Below are positions 34,039-43,605 of a stretch of 64,000 bases of DNA, piece by piece. The stretch is from Chloroflexota bacterium. Lineage in GTDB: Bacteria > Chloroflexota > Anaerolineae > Anaerolineales > Villigracilaceae. Each line of letters starts with the position of its first letter. The stretch's first letter is position 1. The notes under the pieces were generated by a model that did no database searches, was not told the DNA's origin, and saw only the letters and a list, made by a program, of their open reading frames with translations. The stretch is taken from the NCBI GenBank assembly GCA_021824575.1, contig JAKAKJ010000084.1, positions 1-64,000 on the forward strand. Direction: 5' to 3'. The position numbers and the translations under genes are program-made.

Positions 34039-34234
34039 AATCACCTGCACTCTGCAGCGAATCGCCCAACGGTTCGCTGGAGATGCTGTGCGGGCGTACC
34101 CGACGATAAGCATAGGTTTATTGTCAATTCACAACAAGCTTCTAACTGATAAAATCAGTGTATTAGGCTGCACCTTGCCTTTCAAGTAACATTTGTCATG
34201 AGGACAATCTTCTAATCATTCAAGGAAGAAAAAT

Positions 34235-35059
34235 ATGCCCGAACGCCTTCAAAAACTTTTGGCTCAAGCTGGTTACGGCTCGCGTCGCGCCTGCGAAGAA
34301 TTCATCACCGCAGGGCGCGTGCGCGTGAACGGACAGGTGGCGGAGCTTGGTCAAAAAGCTGATCTGTCTGTTGATAAGGTTACGCTGGATGGTAAGCCTT
34401 TATCCGCGCCGGAAAAGTTAACGTATATTGCATTGTATAAACCCCGCAATGTAATTTCGTCTGTGGATGATGAAGTTGGGCGCAAGACCGTCCGCGATTT
34501 GATTCCCGAAGCTGGGCATCTTTATCCTGTTGGCCGCCTGGATTGGGACAGCGAAGGCCTGGTCTTGATGACCAACGACGGTGATTTGACCAACAAGCTC
34601 ACGCACCCGCGCTATGGGCATCAAAAGGAATATAAAGTTTTGGTTGCGCGGCGTCCCGAACCGGAACAAGTCGCAACCTGGCGCCGCGGCGTTGTGCTTG
34701 AAGAGGGATATAAAACTGCCCCTGCTGAGGTTTTTGTCGAATCGGGTGCGGGCAAAGGCGCGTGGCTGAGAGTCACAATGGGGGAGGGACGCAAACGCCA
34801 GATACGCGAGATTGGCAAAACGCTGGGATTGCCAGTCGTTCGCATTGTGCGCGTCCGCATTGGGACTTTGCGTTTGGGGACTCTCAAACCCGGCGATTGG
34901 CGTTATCTGACAGCAGATGAACTTGCTGAATTAAAAGGTGAGAGGCCCATCGGCAAAGGAACTTCCAGCCCCACGCGCCAACCGCATTCCAGAAATCGAT
35001 TCGAGCATAGTGCGGATCCCCAAAAGAAATCTTTGCGTTCCTCGCGGTTCAGGAAATGA
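34235..35059 (+). CDS. rluB: rRNA pseudouridine synthase, RsuA/RluB family
   Basis: 274 aa. An S4 RNA-binding domain opens the protein (MPERLQKLLAQAGYGSRRAC). The catalytic motif is VGRLDWDSEGLVLMTNDGDL, with the active Asp in GRLDWDSEG, and the end has GEGRKRQIREIGKTLGLPV. It isomerises uridine in rRNA. The C-terminal tail (from about residue 235) is basic, and its last part, KKSLRSSRFRK, is encoded by sequence resembling an R2 repeat arm. RluB rather than RsuA is inferred from context with scpB. Confidence 0.9.
   Translation: MPERLQKLLAQAGYGSRRACEEFITAGRVRVNGQVAELGQKADLSVDKVTLDGKPLSAPEKLTYIALYKPRNVISSVDDEVGRKTVRDLIPEAGHLYPVGRLDWDSEGLVLMTNDGDLTNKLTHPRYGHQKEYKVLVARRPEPEQVATWRRGVVLEEGYKTAPAEVFVESGAGKGAWLRVTMGEGRKRQIREIGKTLGLPVVRIVRVRIGTLRLGTLKPGDWRYLTADELAELKGERPIGKGTSSPTRQPHSRNRFEHSADPQKKSLRSSRFRK
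35025..35058. repeat. Arm of the CTTCGCGGT repeat family (R2) inside the rluB 3' end
   Basis: CTTTGCGTTCCTCGCGGTTC resembles the CTTTGCGTCTTCGCGGT arm near 56950. Here it is read as the last codons of rluB. Confidence 0.45.
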
Positions 35060-35072
35060 TCGGCGATAAATG

Positions 35073-35100
35073 AAAGAGACCCACACAGGTCTCTTTTTTG
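35073..35100. terminator. Intrinsic terminator between rluB and the CBS-ACT gene
   Basis: AAAGAGACC and GGTCTCTTT flank a short loop and are followed by a T-run on the plus strand. Confidence 0.85.
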
Positions 35101-35106
35101 TTCTTC

Positions 35107-35742
35107 CTAGCGAATATCCCAAACTTCTTCTGCAATCTTCCAAACCGCGTCCTTGACTTCCGCCTTCTTTAGACCGGCCACCTTGAATGTGATCAGTCTT
35201 GTTGTTGGATCCTCGCCCGCAAATTGACCAAATGCGATGAAGTTGCCGCCGAGTTCCGCAATGGCTTTCGTGATCTTGGCAAGCTCACCAGGACGATTCT
35301 TCAGCAAGGCCGTGACGCGGATTCCCTTGTCGCGTGCGCCCATGAGTTCGAGGAATATTTTGAACAGATCGGTTTCGGTGATTATACCGACCACTTTGCT
35401 GCCTCGCAGGACGGGCAGTCCGCCAATCTTGTTATCAGCCATGATGCGCGCGGCTTCCTCGATGGGCGTATCTTCTGTAACCGTTAATACTTTTTTTGAC
35501 ATCACGTGTTTGACCATGACTTTGCTGAGCAGATAATTCATTTCCCAAATGCTCAAGCTGGAAACCGGCGACGGCGACGCGTTCAACAGATCGGTCTGCG
35601 AGATGATGCCAATCAGCTTGCTGTTTTTCATGACTGGAGCGCGGCGAATATGCTCCTTCTTGAATAGAGCTAACGCGTCGTGGACGGGCATTTCTGGCGT
35701 AACCGAAATAACAGGGTGAGACATTCTTTCGCCAACTAACAT
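35107..35742 (-). CDS. CBS-domain pair with C-terminal ACT domain (AcuB-like)
   Basis: 211 aa from the ATG at 35742, with AGGAG 6 nt upstream. Two CBS motifs are visible (MSHPVISVTPEMPVHDALAL, and VMSKKVLTVTEDTPIEEAAR). The C-terminal ACT domain begins IRVTALLKNRPGELAKITKA. CBS pairs bind adenine nucleotides and ACT domains bind amino acids. AcuB-like proteins have a debated role in acetoin metabolism. No acetoin gene is near. A TATAAT-like box precedes it on the minus strand around 35800. Confidence 0.85.
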   Translation of the reverse strand: MLVGERMSHPVISVTPEMPVHDALALFKKEHIRRAPVMKNSKLIGIISQTDLLNASPSPVSSLSIWEMNYLLSKVMVKHVMSKKVLTVTEDTPIEEAARIMADNKIGGLPVLRGSKVVGIITETDLFKIFLELMGARDKGIRVTALLKNRPGELAKITKAIAELGGNFIAFGQFAGEDPTTRLITFKVAGLKKAEVKDAVWKIAEEVWDIR

Positions 35743-35948
35743 AGGATTCTCCTTTCGTTGATTTGACAGCGCGCGTTGTGAAAAATACCACAATCAAATT
35801 ATATTCGGAATTTGGAGAAGCGTCGTCACAGTTTTGATGGGAAGAAGGTCACTTTACCCTAAAGCTTTTTACTCGGGGACTTTTATAAGGCAGCGCTTTT
35901 CCGCGAAATCCGCGTTCATACCGGACGAGGGCTATAAGCGTAACAGGT

Positions 35949-36560
35949 TCATTTCATCAGGTTGAAAAGCCAGTTGATCGAGTACGCGCCGGCGTAGGCA
36001 AAAATCCACATCTTGATGATTTTGCCCAGCAGGCATGAAAACAAAAATTTGTGAATTGGCATCTTGAGCGCACCAGCTGCCATGCCGCCCAAATCGAAAA
36101 ATGGGTTGGGGACTGCCGCAAGAACAAAGATGGTCAGCATCCCATAATGTTCCATCCAATGCTCGATGTGCTCATAGATTTTTGTACGTTCCGCAAGCAC
36201 TTGTCCACTGAAACCGGCCAGGTAACCGGAAAGTTCCCCAACGGTTGAACCCGCGGCTGCCACGAGTCCAACCACCAACGGATTAAATACACTGCCCATC
36301 GCGAAGACAATTGCCACACCCGGCGCGGGAAGAATAAGTGTCGCATTCGCAAGCAACGAGATCAGAAAAATACCGGGATAGCCATATCCCGCGAATTTCT
36401 GCGCTTGGTCGCGTATCGTAAAAATGTAGACGCTGATGGCAATGACCACCAGCAGAATCAGAATCCGCAGGACGTTCATTCCAAGATTTGAAGGCTTGGA
36501 GGGTGAAACGCCCGCGGGTTTCTTGACGTGAATTGCCGGCGAATCAGGCGGACTCTTCAA
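35949..36560 (-). CDS. VTT-domain (DedA/TVP38-like) membrane protein
   Basis: 203 aa with about five membrane spans. The VTT motif is [20 protein letters not shown], and the later [19 protein letters not shown]. Such proteins act as lipid scramblases or transporters in membranes. It starts with a TTG at 36560 that overlaps the end of the cyclophilin gene by 17 bp; the next ATG is at 36479, so the N-terminus is uncertain. Confidence 0.8.
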   Translation of the reverse strand: MKSPPDSPAIHVKKPAGVSPSKPSNLGMNVLRILILLVVIAISVYIFTIRDQAQKFAGYGYPGIFLISLLANATLILPAPGVAIVFAMGSVFNPLVVGLVAAAGSTVGELSGYLAGFSGQVLAERTKIYEHIEHWMEHYGMLTIFVLAAVPNPFFDLGGMAAGALKMPIHKFLFSCLLGKIIKMWIFAYAGAYSINWLFNLMK

Positions 36561-37056
36561 TTGTTACTTTCAGGATTTTGACGCCGGGATATTCGGGACG
36601 ATTCGGATCGCGCGGCGGGATGGACATCAGAACATCCATTCCTTCGATGACCTGCCCGAAGATCGTGTGTTTGTTATCCAGCCACGGCGTGGGAACATGC
36701 GTGATGAAAAACTGCGAACCGTTCGTGCCGGGACCCGCGTTCGCCATGGATAACCGTCCCGGCTTATCGTGTTTCAAGCTCGGATGAAATTCGTCGCCAA
36801 ATTTATAGCCGGGGCCGCCGCTGCCTTTGCCGGTCGGATCGCCGCCCTGGGCCATGAAATCCGCGATCACGCGGTGGAAGATGATGCCTTCGTAGAATCC
36901 TTCGCGTGATAGAAACACAAAGTTATTGACTGTCTTCGGCGCTTTATCGGCAAAGAGTTCGAAGACCATTGTGCCTTTGTCGGTTTCCATGTGAGCTTTA
37001 TATTTTTTCTTTGGGTCAATAATCATTGACGGCGGGGTATTCCATTGTTTTGCCAT
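36544..37056 (-). CDS. Peptidyl-prolyl cis-trans isomerase, cyclophilin type
   Basis: 170 aa. Cyclophilin motifs: [20 protein letters not shown] and the conserved [20 protein letters not shown], with catalytic Arg in FHRV. It speeds proline isomerisation. No signal sequence, so it is cytoplasmic. It is coupled to the VTT gene downstream. Confidence 0.93.
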   Translation of the reverse strand: MAKQWNTPPSMIIDPKKKYKAHMETDKGTMVFELFADKAPKTVNNFVFLSREGFYEGIIFHRVIADFMAQGGDPTGKGSGGPGYKFGDEFHPSLKHDKPGRLSMANAGPGTNGSQFFITHVPTPWLDNKHTIFGQVIEGMDVLMSIPPRDPNRPEYPGVKILKVTIEESA

Positions 37057-37116
37057 TTGTTCTCCTGTTTTGTTTTTTGCCGCTCAATTCACGGATTTTT
37101 GCTGAAATCTTAAACG

Positions 37117-37740
37117 CTACTTTAATAACGCTTCGACGCGAGCCACGACCATGTCCAGCGCGGCAGCATTGAATCCGCCCTCGGGGATGATGACGTCTGC
37201 ATAGCGCTTGGACGGTTCGACAAATTCCAGATGCATGGGCCGCACCGTGGCCAGATATTGCTTGATGACGGATTCCGTCGTGCGGCCCCGTTCGCTGATA
37301 TCCCGTTCCAGGCGGCGGATGAAACGCAGGTCGGCATCTGTATCCACAAAAATTTTAACATCGAAAAGGTCGCGCAAAGCCGCTTCTATGAAAATCAAAA
37401 TACCTTCAACCAAAATCACACGATGCGGTGAAATGGTAAAGGTCTTTCCAGTGCGGCTGTCCGTTGAGAAATCATAGATTGGAACCTCGACCGGCCTGCC
37501 TTCCCGAAGCGCAATGATATGTTTAATGAGCAGTTCCGTTTCGAGTGAATCGGGATGGTCGAAATTTACCGCCGCATGCTGAGTGGGAGGCAATCCGCTT
37601 AAATCTTTGTAATACGAATCGTGCTGGAGAAATGCGATGCGGTCCGCGCCGACGCGATTTAGAATTGTCTGAGCCACGGTGGTTTTGCCTGAACCGGATC
37701 CACCCGCAATGCCGATGACCAATGGATCGGGATGCTTCAT
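37117..37740 (-). CDS. udk: Uridine kinase
   Basis: 207 aa. Walker A is GIAGGSGSGKTTVAQ. The uridine-kinase pattern continues with FLQHDSYYKDL, VNFDHPDSLETELL and the RRLERDISERGR lid. It phosphorylates uridine and cytidine with ATP or GTP in nucleoside salvage. A TATAAT box (37754-37749) ends 8 nt before the ATG, and no Shine-Dalgarno is seen, so the message is probably leaderless. Confidence 0.95.
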   Translation of the reverse strand: MKHPDPLVIGIAGGSGSGKTTVAQTILNRVGADRIAFLQHDSYYKDLSGLPPTQHAAVNFDHPDSLETELLIKHIIALREGRPVEVPIYDFSTDSRTGKTFTISPHRVILVEGILIFIEAALRDLFDVKIFVDTDADLRFIRRLERDISERGRTTESVIKQYLATVRPMHLEFVEPSKRYADVIIPEGGFNAAALDMVVARVEALLK

Positions 37741-37748
37741 AATATTGA

Positions 37749-37754
37749 ATTATA
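37749..37754 (-). promoter_or_regulatory. -10 box of udk, predicted leaderless start
   Basis: TATAAT on the minus strand lies 8 nt before the ATG at 37740. No good -35 was found. The stem of the degV terminator lies just upstream, so the promoter reads out of the terminator region. Confidence 0.5.
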
Positions 37755-37762
37755 CCTGTGAA

Positions 37763-37792
37763 AAAATTCCTCTCCGACCGGAGAGGAATTTT
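37763..37792. terminator. Terminator of degV
   Basis: AAAATTCCTCTCCG and CGGAGAGGAATTTT are perfect 14-nt arms, with T-runs on both strands. Confidence 0.85.
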
Positions 37793-37796
37793 CTGT

Positions 37797-38651
37797 TTAC
37801 ATGCCTGCTAAAAACACAAGGCCAACGGTGCCTGGCCCGGCATGTACGCCGACCACCGGACTGACTGAAGAGAGCACGCTTTCCACAGCATTGAACTCTT
37901 TGCTTGCCTTGTTGAGCAGAGCGCGGGCTTCTTGTTCTGCGTTGGCATGAAGCGTTGCGATTCGAATATTGCTCTTGCCCCTCAATTTTTCGGATGCAAG
38001 TTCAAGCACGCGATCCAGTGCCTTGGGTTTTGTGCGGACGCGATCTTCGGCTTCAACCCGGCCATCCTTGATGGCAAGAATCGGTTTCAGGTTTAGCGCA
38101 GAACCAATGAAACGCGCTCCACCGCCGATGCGCCCGCCTCGGTGCAGGAATTCGAGCGTATCCACCGCAAAATAGACCCCAGTTTGCTCGCGCCCTTTCT
38201 CGACCAACGCTTTGCATTCGGCCAGATTCGCGCCTTGTTCCGCAGCGCGCGCCGCGGCCAGAACGAGAAATCCCATTGCCATCGCAGTGGTGTTGCTGTC
38301 AACGAGCGCGACTTTTTCGGCAGCAGAACCCAGTGCTTCGCGTCCTTGAAGGGCGGATTGCATGGTCCCGGAAAGCTTGCCTGAAATAAAGACTCCCAAA
38401 ACGTCACAGCCCTTGTCAATTAAGTCTTGAAAGGTATGCTGCATGGTTACAACCGAAACCTGCGATGTGGTCGGCATGGTTTTGCTGGTCTTGAGCCTTG
38501 CATAGAATTCATCGGGTTGGATATCAACGCCGTCCTGATAAGTTTGATCTCCCCATACAAGGATTTGCGGTGCGACGGTGATATCGTATTGCTTGACAAG
38601 GCTCGCGGGGATGTAAGCAGTACTATCCGTAACAAGCGCAATTTTTGCCAT
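37797..38651 (-). CDS. DegV family fatty-acid-binding protein
   Basis: 284 aa. The N-terminal DegV motif VTDSTAYIPASLVKQYDITV and the inner TSQVSVVTMQHTFQDL are typical, with ISGKLSGTMQSA. The family (FakB) binds fatty acids for FakA to phosphorylate; no fakA is adjacent. GGGAGGG is near the ATG. The gene precedes udk. Confidence 0.9.
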   Translation of the reverse strand: MAKIALVTDSTAYIPASLVKQYDITVAPQILVWGDQTYQDGVDIQPDEFYARLKTSKTMPTTSQVSVVTMQHTFQDLIDKGCDVLGVFISGKLSGTMQSALQGREALGSAAEKVALVDSNTTAMAMGFLVLAAARAAEQGANLAECKALVEKGREQTGVYFAVDTLEFLHRGGRIGGGARFIGSALNLKPILAIKDGRVEAEDRVRTKPKALDRVLELASEKLRGKSNIRIATLHANAEQEARALLNKASKEFNAVESVLSSVSPVVGVHAGPGTVGLVFLAGM

Positions 38652-38741
38652 GAAGCCCTCCCGGGATAGGAATATTTGGATATAGAAACACCGCCAGCGA
38701 TGAACGGTTGCACGAGGAAAGTTGCGGTTTGGTCGTTATGA

Positions 38742-38747
38742 TATAAT
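38742..38747 (+). promoter_or_regulatory. -10 box upstream of mreB
   Basis: TATAAT lies about 65 bp before the mreB start codon, so a 5' leader of about 55-60 nt with a Shine-Dalgarno is expected. The -35 is not convincing. Confidence 0.45.
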
Positions 38748-38812
38748 CATTGTAACAGTCGCCATCGCAGCAAGCGGCAGGATAGCAAAGATTTGCATCG
38801 AGGAGTCTTCCG

Positions 38813-39883
38813 TTGGCCTTCAACCCAATAAACTGGCTGTTAGGCCTGTTCTCATTAGACATTGCCATTGATCTGGGCACCGCGAACACCCTTGTTCACG
38901 TGCGCGGCAAAGGTATCGTTATTAATGAACCATCCTGGGTGACCATTGACAAAAGATCACGCCTGCCTCTGGCAATAGGTTTGGAGGCAAAAGAAATGGT
39001 TGGCCGAACTCCGGGCAATGTTATGGTTGTGCGCCCGGTGCGGGATGGCGTTATTTCCGAGTTTGATGTGACGCAGGTCATGCTGGAATATTTTATCGGA
39101 AAAGTTCACGAACAGAGCGTGGTTCCATTGCCGCGCCCGCGCGTCGTCTGTGGAATCCCAACCGGTGTGACGGAAGTGGAGAAGCGCGCGGTGTACGACG
39201 CGGTGATGGCGTCGGGGGCGCGCCAAGCCATGCTGATCGAGGAGCCGATTGCGTCGGCGCTGGGAGCGGGTCTGCCGATTGGTGAGATTCGCGGCTCAAT
39301 GGTGGTGGACATCGGCGGCGGCACAACCGAAGTCGCGGTGATGTCCATCGGCGGTGTGGTGGCATCGCGTTCGCTGCGTGTCGCGGGCGATGAAATGGAT
39401 CAAGATATCGTCCAGTATTTGCGGAATAAATATAACCTGTTGATTGGCGAAGGCGTGGCCGAACAGGTGAAGTGGAAGATTGGTTCGGCGTATCCGCTCC
39501 AGCCGGAGAAAACGATGGAAGTCCGCGGGCGCAATTTGGTTACCGGTTTGCCGGAGACAGTCGAAGTCTCATCTGTTGAAATCCGCGAGGCGCTGGCAGG
39601 CTCGGTGCAGGTGATCATTGACACCGTCCGGGATGCGCTGGATGAAATCCCGCCTGAGATCGTTGCAGATTTGATGGACATCGGAATCTGTCTGGCTGGC
39701 GGCGGCGCGCTGCTTCAGGGATTGGCCGATCGTTTGACGGATGAATTGAAACTGCGCGTCTGGGTGGCGGAAGACCCGCTGACTTGCGTGGCCCGCGGCG
39801 CGGCAGCCGTCTATGAAGACATCGATCACCTGAGCCGTTATCTGGTCGGTTTGGAGCGCGGCAGCACGCGTCATGGCGCTTAA
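38813..39883 (+). CDS. mreB: Rod-shape-determining actin-like protein MreB
   Basis: 356 aa, typical length. It starts at a TTG with GAGGAG 7 nt upstream. Actin-fold motifs: DIAIDLGTANTLVHVRGKGI, the second phosphate loop SMVVDIGGGTTEVAVMSIGG, and GICLAGGGALLQGLADRL. MreB filaments guide cell-wall synthesis. It leads the chain mreC-mreD-mrdA-minCDE-rodA. Confidence 0.97.
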   Translation: MAFNPINWLLGLFSLDIAIDLGTANTLVHVRGKGIVINEPSWVTIDKRSRLPLAIGLEAKEMVGRTPGNVMVVRPVRDGVISEFDVTQVMLEYFIGKVHEQSVVPLPRPRVVCGIPTGVTEVEKRAVYDAVMASGARQAMLIEEPIASALGAGLPIGEIRGSMVVDIGGGTTEVAVMSIGGVVASRSLRVAGDEMDQDIVQYLRNKYNLLIGEGVAEQVKWKIGSAYPLQPEKTMEVRGRNLVTGLPETVEVSSVEIREALAGSVQVIIDTVRDALDEIPPEIVADLMDIGICLAGGGALLQGLADRLTDELKLRVWVAEDPLTCVARGAAAVYEDIDHLSRYLVGLERGSTRHGA

Positions 39884-39922
39884 CGCGCGCTCATTTTCGT
39901 TTGTTATAAGTACGTTCAAAGA

Positions 39923-40768
39923 ATGAAAGATCTGTTATCTCGCACATTGCAAACGAGCATCATCTTTTTGGTTGTTGGGGGAATTCTTGTGCTGGCGTTC
40001 GGCGGTTTTTTCAGTTCAGCATCAAATCAACTTACAGGCGGTTTCGTTTCCGCGCAGACCTGGTTTGCAACCCGGTACCAGGCTATTCAGCAATTTCTGG
40101 CGGCGCCGCGCGATATTGCCACTCTGCGTACGCGCAACACCGAACTCGAAGCGCAAGTCGCGCAGCTACAGGCGCAGGTGATCAACCTGCAGCAGGCTGT
40201 GAACCAGACTCAAATACTTTCTGCGCTGGTTAATTTTTCGCGCACGAATCCAGAAAACAGTTATGTAGCCGCGTCGGTCATTGGCCGCGATCCAAGTCCG
40301 TTTCTTCATTACGTGATCATCAATCAAGGTTCGAATGGAGGCATTCAGCGCGGCATGCCCGTTGTGACGAGTGACGGCTTGGTGGGCCGCGTGGACGCGG
40401 TGATCGCGGACGCGGCTCGCGTTCAGTTGATAACAGATCCGGCTTCGTCTGTAAATGTCCATCTCAAGAACGCGAATACGGATGCCATGCTGCAAGGCTC
40501 CGTCACCGGTGATCTTTCATTGGATTTGATTTCGCAGGATGCCACAGTTGAACCGGGCGATCTGATTCTGACTTCGGGATTGGGAGGCGGCTTTCCTCCC
40601 GATTTGATTGTCGGACAGGTCGTTAATATCCATAAATTGCCCGCTGAATTATTCCAACAGGCAACGGTTCAGCCCTCGGTGGATTTCAGCCGCCTTCAAA
40701 TTGTCTTGATTATTACCAATTTTCAGTCGGTTGATGTTACTCCGCTGATCCCGACCACCACTCCCTGA
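39923..40768 (+). CDS. mreC: Cell-shape protein MreC
   Basis: 281 aa. One N-terminal membrane span (TSIIFLVVGGILVLAFGGFF), a coiled coil (about 65-95), and the MreC beta domain: GSNGGIQRGMPVVTSDGLVG and LTSGLGGGFPPDLIVGQV. It links MreB to the periplasmic or outer wall synthases. No Shine-Dalgarno is apparent. It starts 39 nt after mreB. Confidence 0.93.
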   Translation: MKDLLSRTLQTSIIFLVVGGILVLAFGGFFSSASNQLTGGFVSAQTWFATRYQAIQQFLAAPRDIATLRTRNTELEAQVAQLQAQVINLQQAVNQTQILSALVNFSRTNPENSYVAASVIGRDPSPFLHYVIINQGSNGGIQRGMPVVTSDGLVGRVDAVIADAARVQLITDPASSVNVHLKNANTDAMLQGSVTGDLSLDLISQDATVEPGDLILTSGLGGGFPPDLIVGQVVNIHKLPAELFQQATVQPSVDFSRLQIVLIITNFQSVDVTPLIPTTTP

Positions 40769-40769
40769 T

Positions 40770-41270
40770 ATGCGTAACGCGATTGCTCTTCCACTGCTTG
40801 GTCTGGCTGTGATTTTGCAGTCGGCGATCGTCAGCCAATTCTCCCTGTTATCTGGTTATGCTGACCTGCTGCTTGTGATCCTCGCGGCGTGGGCTTTGCA
40901 GGAAGGCGTTACGACTGCGTTCCATTGGGCCTTTCTTGCCAGCATCATGGTCAGTTTTGCGTCCCATCTTCCGTGGTTCATCTATTTGCTGGGATATTGC
41001 GGCGTGGTGTTCCTGGCCCTCGCGCTTCAACGCAGGGTATGGCAGGCGCCGCTGCTGGCGATGTTCAGTGTGACTTTTTTGGGAACTTTGTTCATGCACC
41101 TTTTATCATTCGCATATTTGCGCCTCTCCGGGGACAATTTACCATTCAGCGACTCAATGGGCTCGATCACGCTGCCCAGCATTTTGCTGAACTTGCTGCT
41201 GGCCATTCCAATTTTTGGAATGATGCGTGACCTGGCGCATTGGGTATTTCCGTCCATGGAGGAACGATGA
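40770..41270 (+). CDS. mreD: Cell-shape membrane protein MreD
   Basis: 166 aa with five predicted spans; the sequence is poorly conserved but order and size fit MreD. It starts 1 nt after mreC and overlaps the next ATG as ATGA. Confidence 0.88.
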   Translation: MRNAIALPLLGLAVILQSAIVSQFSLLSGYADLLLVILAAWALQEGVTTAFHWAFLASIMVSFASHLPWFIYLLGYCGVVFLALALQRRVWQAPLLAMFSVTFLGTLFMHLLSFAYLRLSGDNLPFSDSMGSITLPSILLNLLLAIPIFGMMRDLAHWVFPSMEER

Positions 41271-43540
41271 CTTCACCTGCTGTGCCGCGTTCGTCTCGCT
41301 TCGAGACGTGGCGGTTGTTCGTGGTTTATGGTGTGATCTTTATTGTGCTGGTTGTCCTGCTTGGAAAACTTTTGTCCTTGCAGGTTCTTGGCAGTCAAAA
41401 TTGGATTGATGCGGCAGTTGCCAATTACACAAAGGAGATCAGCCTGCCGGCCGCCCGCGGCATCATCTATGACCGCAATGGTTATGTGCTGGCCCGCAAT
41501 GTTGCTTCCTATAATGTCACGATCATCCCGGCCAATTTGCCGGATGATACTGCTGATATCCAACGCATCTATCGCGATATTTCGACTCTTACTGGAATTC
41601 CGGTGAATAGCGGAACGGTTGAGCAGGCAAAATTGTATGCGCCGTGCGTGGAGGGACCGGGCATCAGCCAGTTGGTTGACCTTGGCGATTCGATCGCTCC
41701 ATACAGCCCGGTTGAAATCAAATGCAATGTTGATGAAAACGTTGCGCGGCTCATCCAGGAACACGAGTCAGATTGGCCGGGAGTCGGCATCGAAGTTAAC
41801 CCGATCCGGGATTACCCGACCGGTTCCCTGACCGCCGATGTGATCGGATATCTCGGCCCGATTCCGGCCATCCTCGAGCCAGAGTTGACCGCACGAGGCT
41901 TTGTTGCCAACCGCGACAAATATGGCTACGCAGGAATTGAACTGTCGCTTCAAGATGTTCTGGCTGGGCAGAATGGCAAACGTGTTGTCCAAGTTGATGT
42001 GGCGGGGCAGGAAATCCGAAATTTGCAACCCCCGATTGCTGCTCAACCCGGTTATAACGTCAGCCTGACGATTGACACGCGCCTTCAGCAAGCTGCTGAG
42101 GCTTCCCTCCTGCGCGAGATCAATTATTGGAATACTTACTTCTATGGGAATACCGGACAAATTCGCATTTCCAGCGGCGTGGTCATGGCGATGAATCCAA
42201 AAACCGGTGAAATCCTCGCGATGGTTTCGTATCCAACGTATCAAAACAATCGCATGGCGCGTTTCATTCCCTATACTTACTACCAGCAATTGAGCCAGGA
42301 TCCGCGTCACCCACTCTTGAACAATACCATTCAAAGTGAATATCCGCCCGGCTCGACGTTTAAACTCGCTGCCGCTAATGGCGTGTTAAACGAGGGCGTT
42401 ATCTCAAGCCCGAACCAGATTATTAATGCGCCTGGCCAGATTGAATTGTGCAATGTATACACACCGAATGAGCCGTGTGGGCCGAACAATATGCACCCAT
42501 TTGTGGATTGGATTTACGACACCGATCCGGCAGGCTTCGGACAAATTGATTTCTATCATTGCATTGCCTATTCCAGCGATGTCTGCTTCTATAAGTTGGG
42601 CGGCGGATTTGGAACCGAAATTCCCAATGGCGGCTTGGGCATTTTCCGGCTCGGAGAATATGCGCGGGCGCTCGGCTACGGTGCGCCTTCCGGAATTGAA
42701 TTACCCGGCGAGGCCAGTGGTTTGATCCCAGACCCGAAATGGAAGCGTATTACACAAGGTGAAAACTGGTCAACCGGTGACACCTACATCGCGACAGTCG
42801 GTCAGGGATACGTGCTGGCGACTCCGCTGCAGGTGCTGATGTCCGGTGAGACGATGGCGAACAGCGGCAAGTTAATGCAGCCTACCATTGTCCGCCAGAT
42901 CACCGACAGCGCGGGCAATGTTCAGACGGTGTGGTACAGCCCGAGCGATCTGACGCAGTGGGTGCCTCATCAGTCTGTTGACGCGCAAGGCAACGTTCAC
43001 CAGGATTGGCAAAAACTGGGAGATGGTACGATCGCGAATCAACTGCCGGCTGGAAGTTATCAAATCTCGCCGTTTGTCCCGAACATGAAATGGGATATTA
43101 CCAAAGATCCTCGCATCGGCACTTTTACCTGTGAGGCTGGAAACTGCATTCCAACCGGTCAATATAAGACCGTTGCTCCCAGCGTTGTGAAAGATGTGCA
43201 GGCGGGAATGCGGCTGGCCGTCACAGACCCGCGCGGGACTTTGCATGCCGCTTTTGTAACGGATTATCCGTTGCCTATTGCCGTGGCCGGGAAGACCGGA
43301 ACCGCTGAATACTGCGATGATGTGGCGCTCGCGGCCAATCGCTGTCAATATGGTCAATGGCCCTCGCATGGATGGACTCTGGCGTACGCGCCTTATGAAA
43401 ATCCAGAAATCGTTGTCGCTGCGTTCATGTACAATGGCGGCGAAGGCGCTGTCGTGGCGGCTCCGGTTGTAGCTCGCGTCATGCAGGCTTATTTTGCGCT
43501 GAAATCCATCGACCAGGCGAATGCCACCGGCGGCGGATAA
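41267..43540 (+). CDS. mrdA: Penicillin-binding protein 2 (peptidoglycan transpeptidase)
   Basis: About 757 aa from the ATG at 41267, which has GGAGG upstream and overlaps the mreD stop; the ORF-track start at 41240 is 9 codons earlier. One N-terminal membrane anchor precedes the dimerisation domain (ARGIIYDRNGYVLARN). The transpeptidase domain has the catalytic SxxK in PPGSTFKLAA, the SSD in AYSSDVCFY, and the KTG in AGKTGTAEY. It crosslinks lateral wall peptidoglycan with RodA as the glycosyltransferase partner. Confidence 0.95.
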   Translation: MTSPAVPRSSRFETWRLFVVYGVIFIVLVVLLGKLLSLQVLGSQNWIDAAVANYTKEISLPAARGIIYDRNGYVLARNVASYNVTIIPANLPDDTADIQRIYRDISTLTGIPVNSGTVEQAKLYAPCVEGPGISQLVDLGDSIAPYSPVEIKCNVDENVARLIQEHESDWPGVGIEVNPIRDYPTGSLTADVIGYLGPIPAILEPELTARGFVANRDKYGYAGIELSLQDVLAGQNGKRVVQVDVAGQEIRNLQPPIAAQPGYNVSLTIDTRLQQAAEASLLREINYWNTYFYGNTGQIRISSGVVMAMNPKTGEILAMVSYPTYQNNRMARFIPYTYYQQLSQDPRHPLLNNTIQSEYPPGSTFKLAAANGVLNEGVISSPNQIINAPGQIELCNVYTPNEPCGPNNMHPFVDWIYDTDPAGFGQIDFYHCIAYSSDVCFYKLGGGFGTEIPNGGLGIFRLGEYARALGYGAPSGIELPGEASGLIPDPKWKRITQGENWSTGDTYIATVGQGYVLATPLQVLMSGETMANSGKLMQPTIVRQITDSAGNVQTVWYSPSDLTQWVPHQSVDAQGNVHQDWQKLGDGTIANQLPAGSYQISPFVPNMKWDITKDPRIGTFTCEAGNCIPTGQYKTVAPSVVKDVQAGMRLAVTDPRGTLHAAFVTDYPLPIAVAGKTGTAEYCDDVALAANRCQYGQWPSHGWTLAYAPYENPEIVVAAFMYNGGEGAVVAAPVVARVMQAYFALKSIDQANATGGG

Positions 43541-43583
43541 AGACTCATAGCGATTTTTATGGCAAGAGCGGGGATGCACATGC

Positions 43584-43589
43584 TATAAT
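43584..43589 (+). promoter_or_regulatory. -10 box upstream of minC
   Basis: TATAAT lies 16 nt before the minC ATG, suggesting minCDE can be transcribed from its own promoter with a very short leader. No Shine-Dalgarno is seen. Confidence 0.5.
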
Positions 43590-43605
43590 CTGTCGCAACT
43601 ACCGG

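Noticed and set aside
32574-34255. Insertion sequence or integron at the GH10 gene
   Set aside because: No transposase, integrase or terminal inverted repeat is visible; only the rluB relic marks the event.
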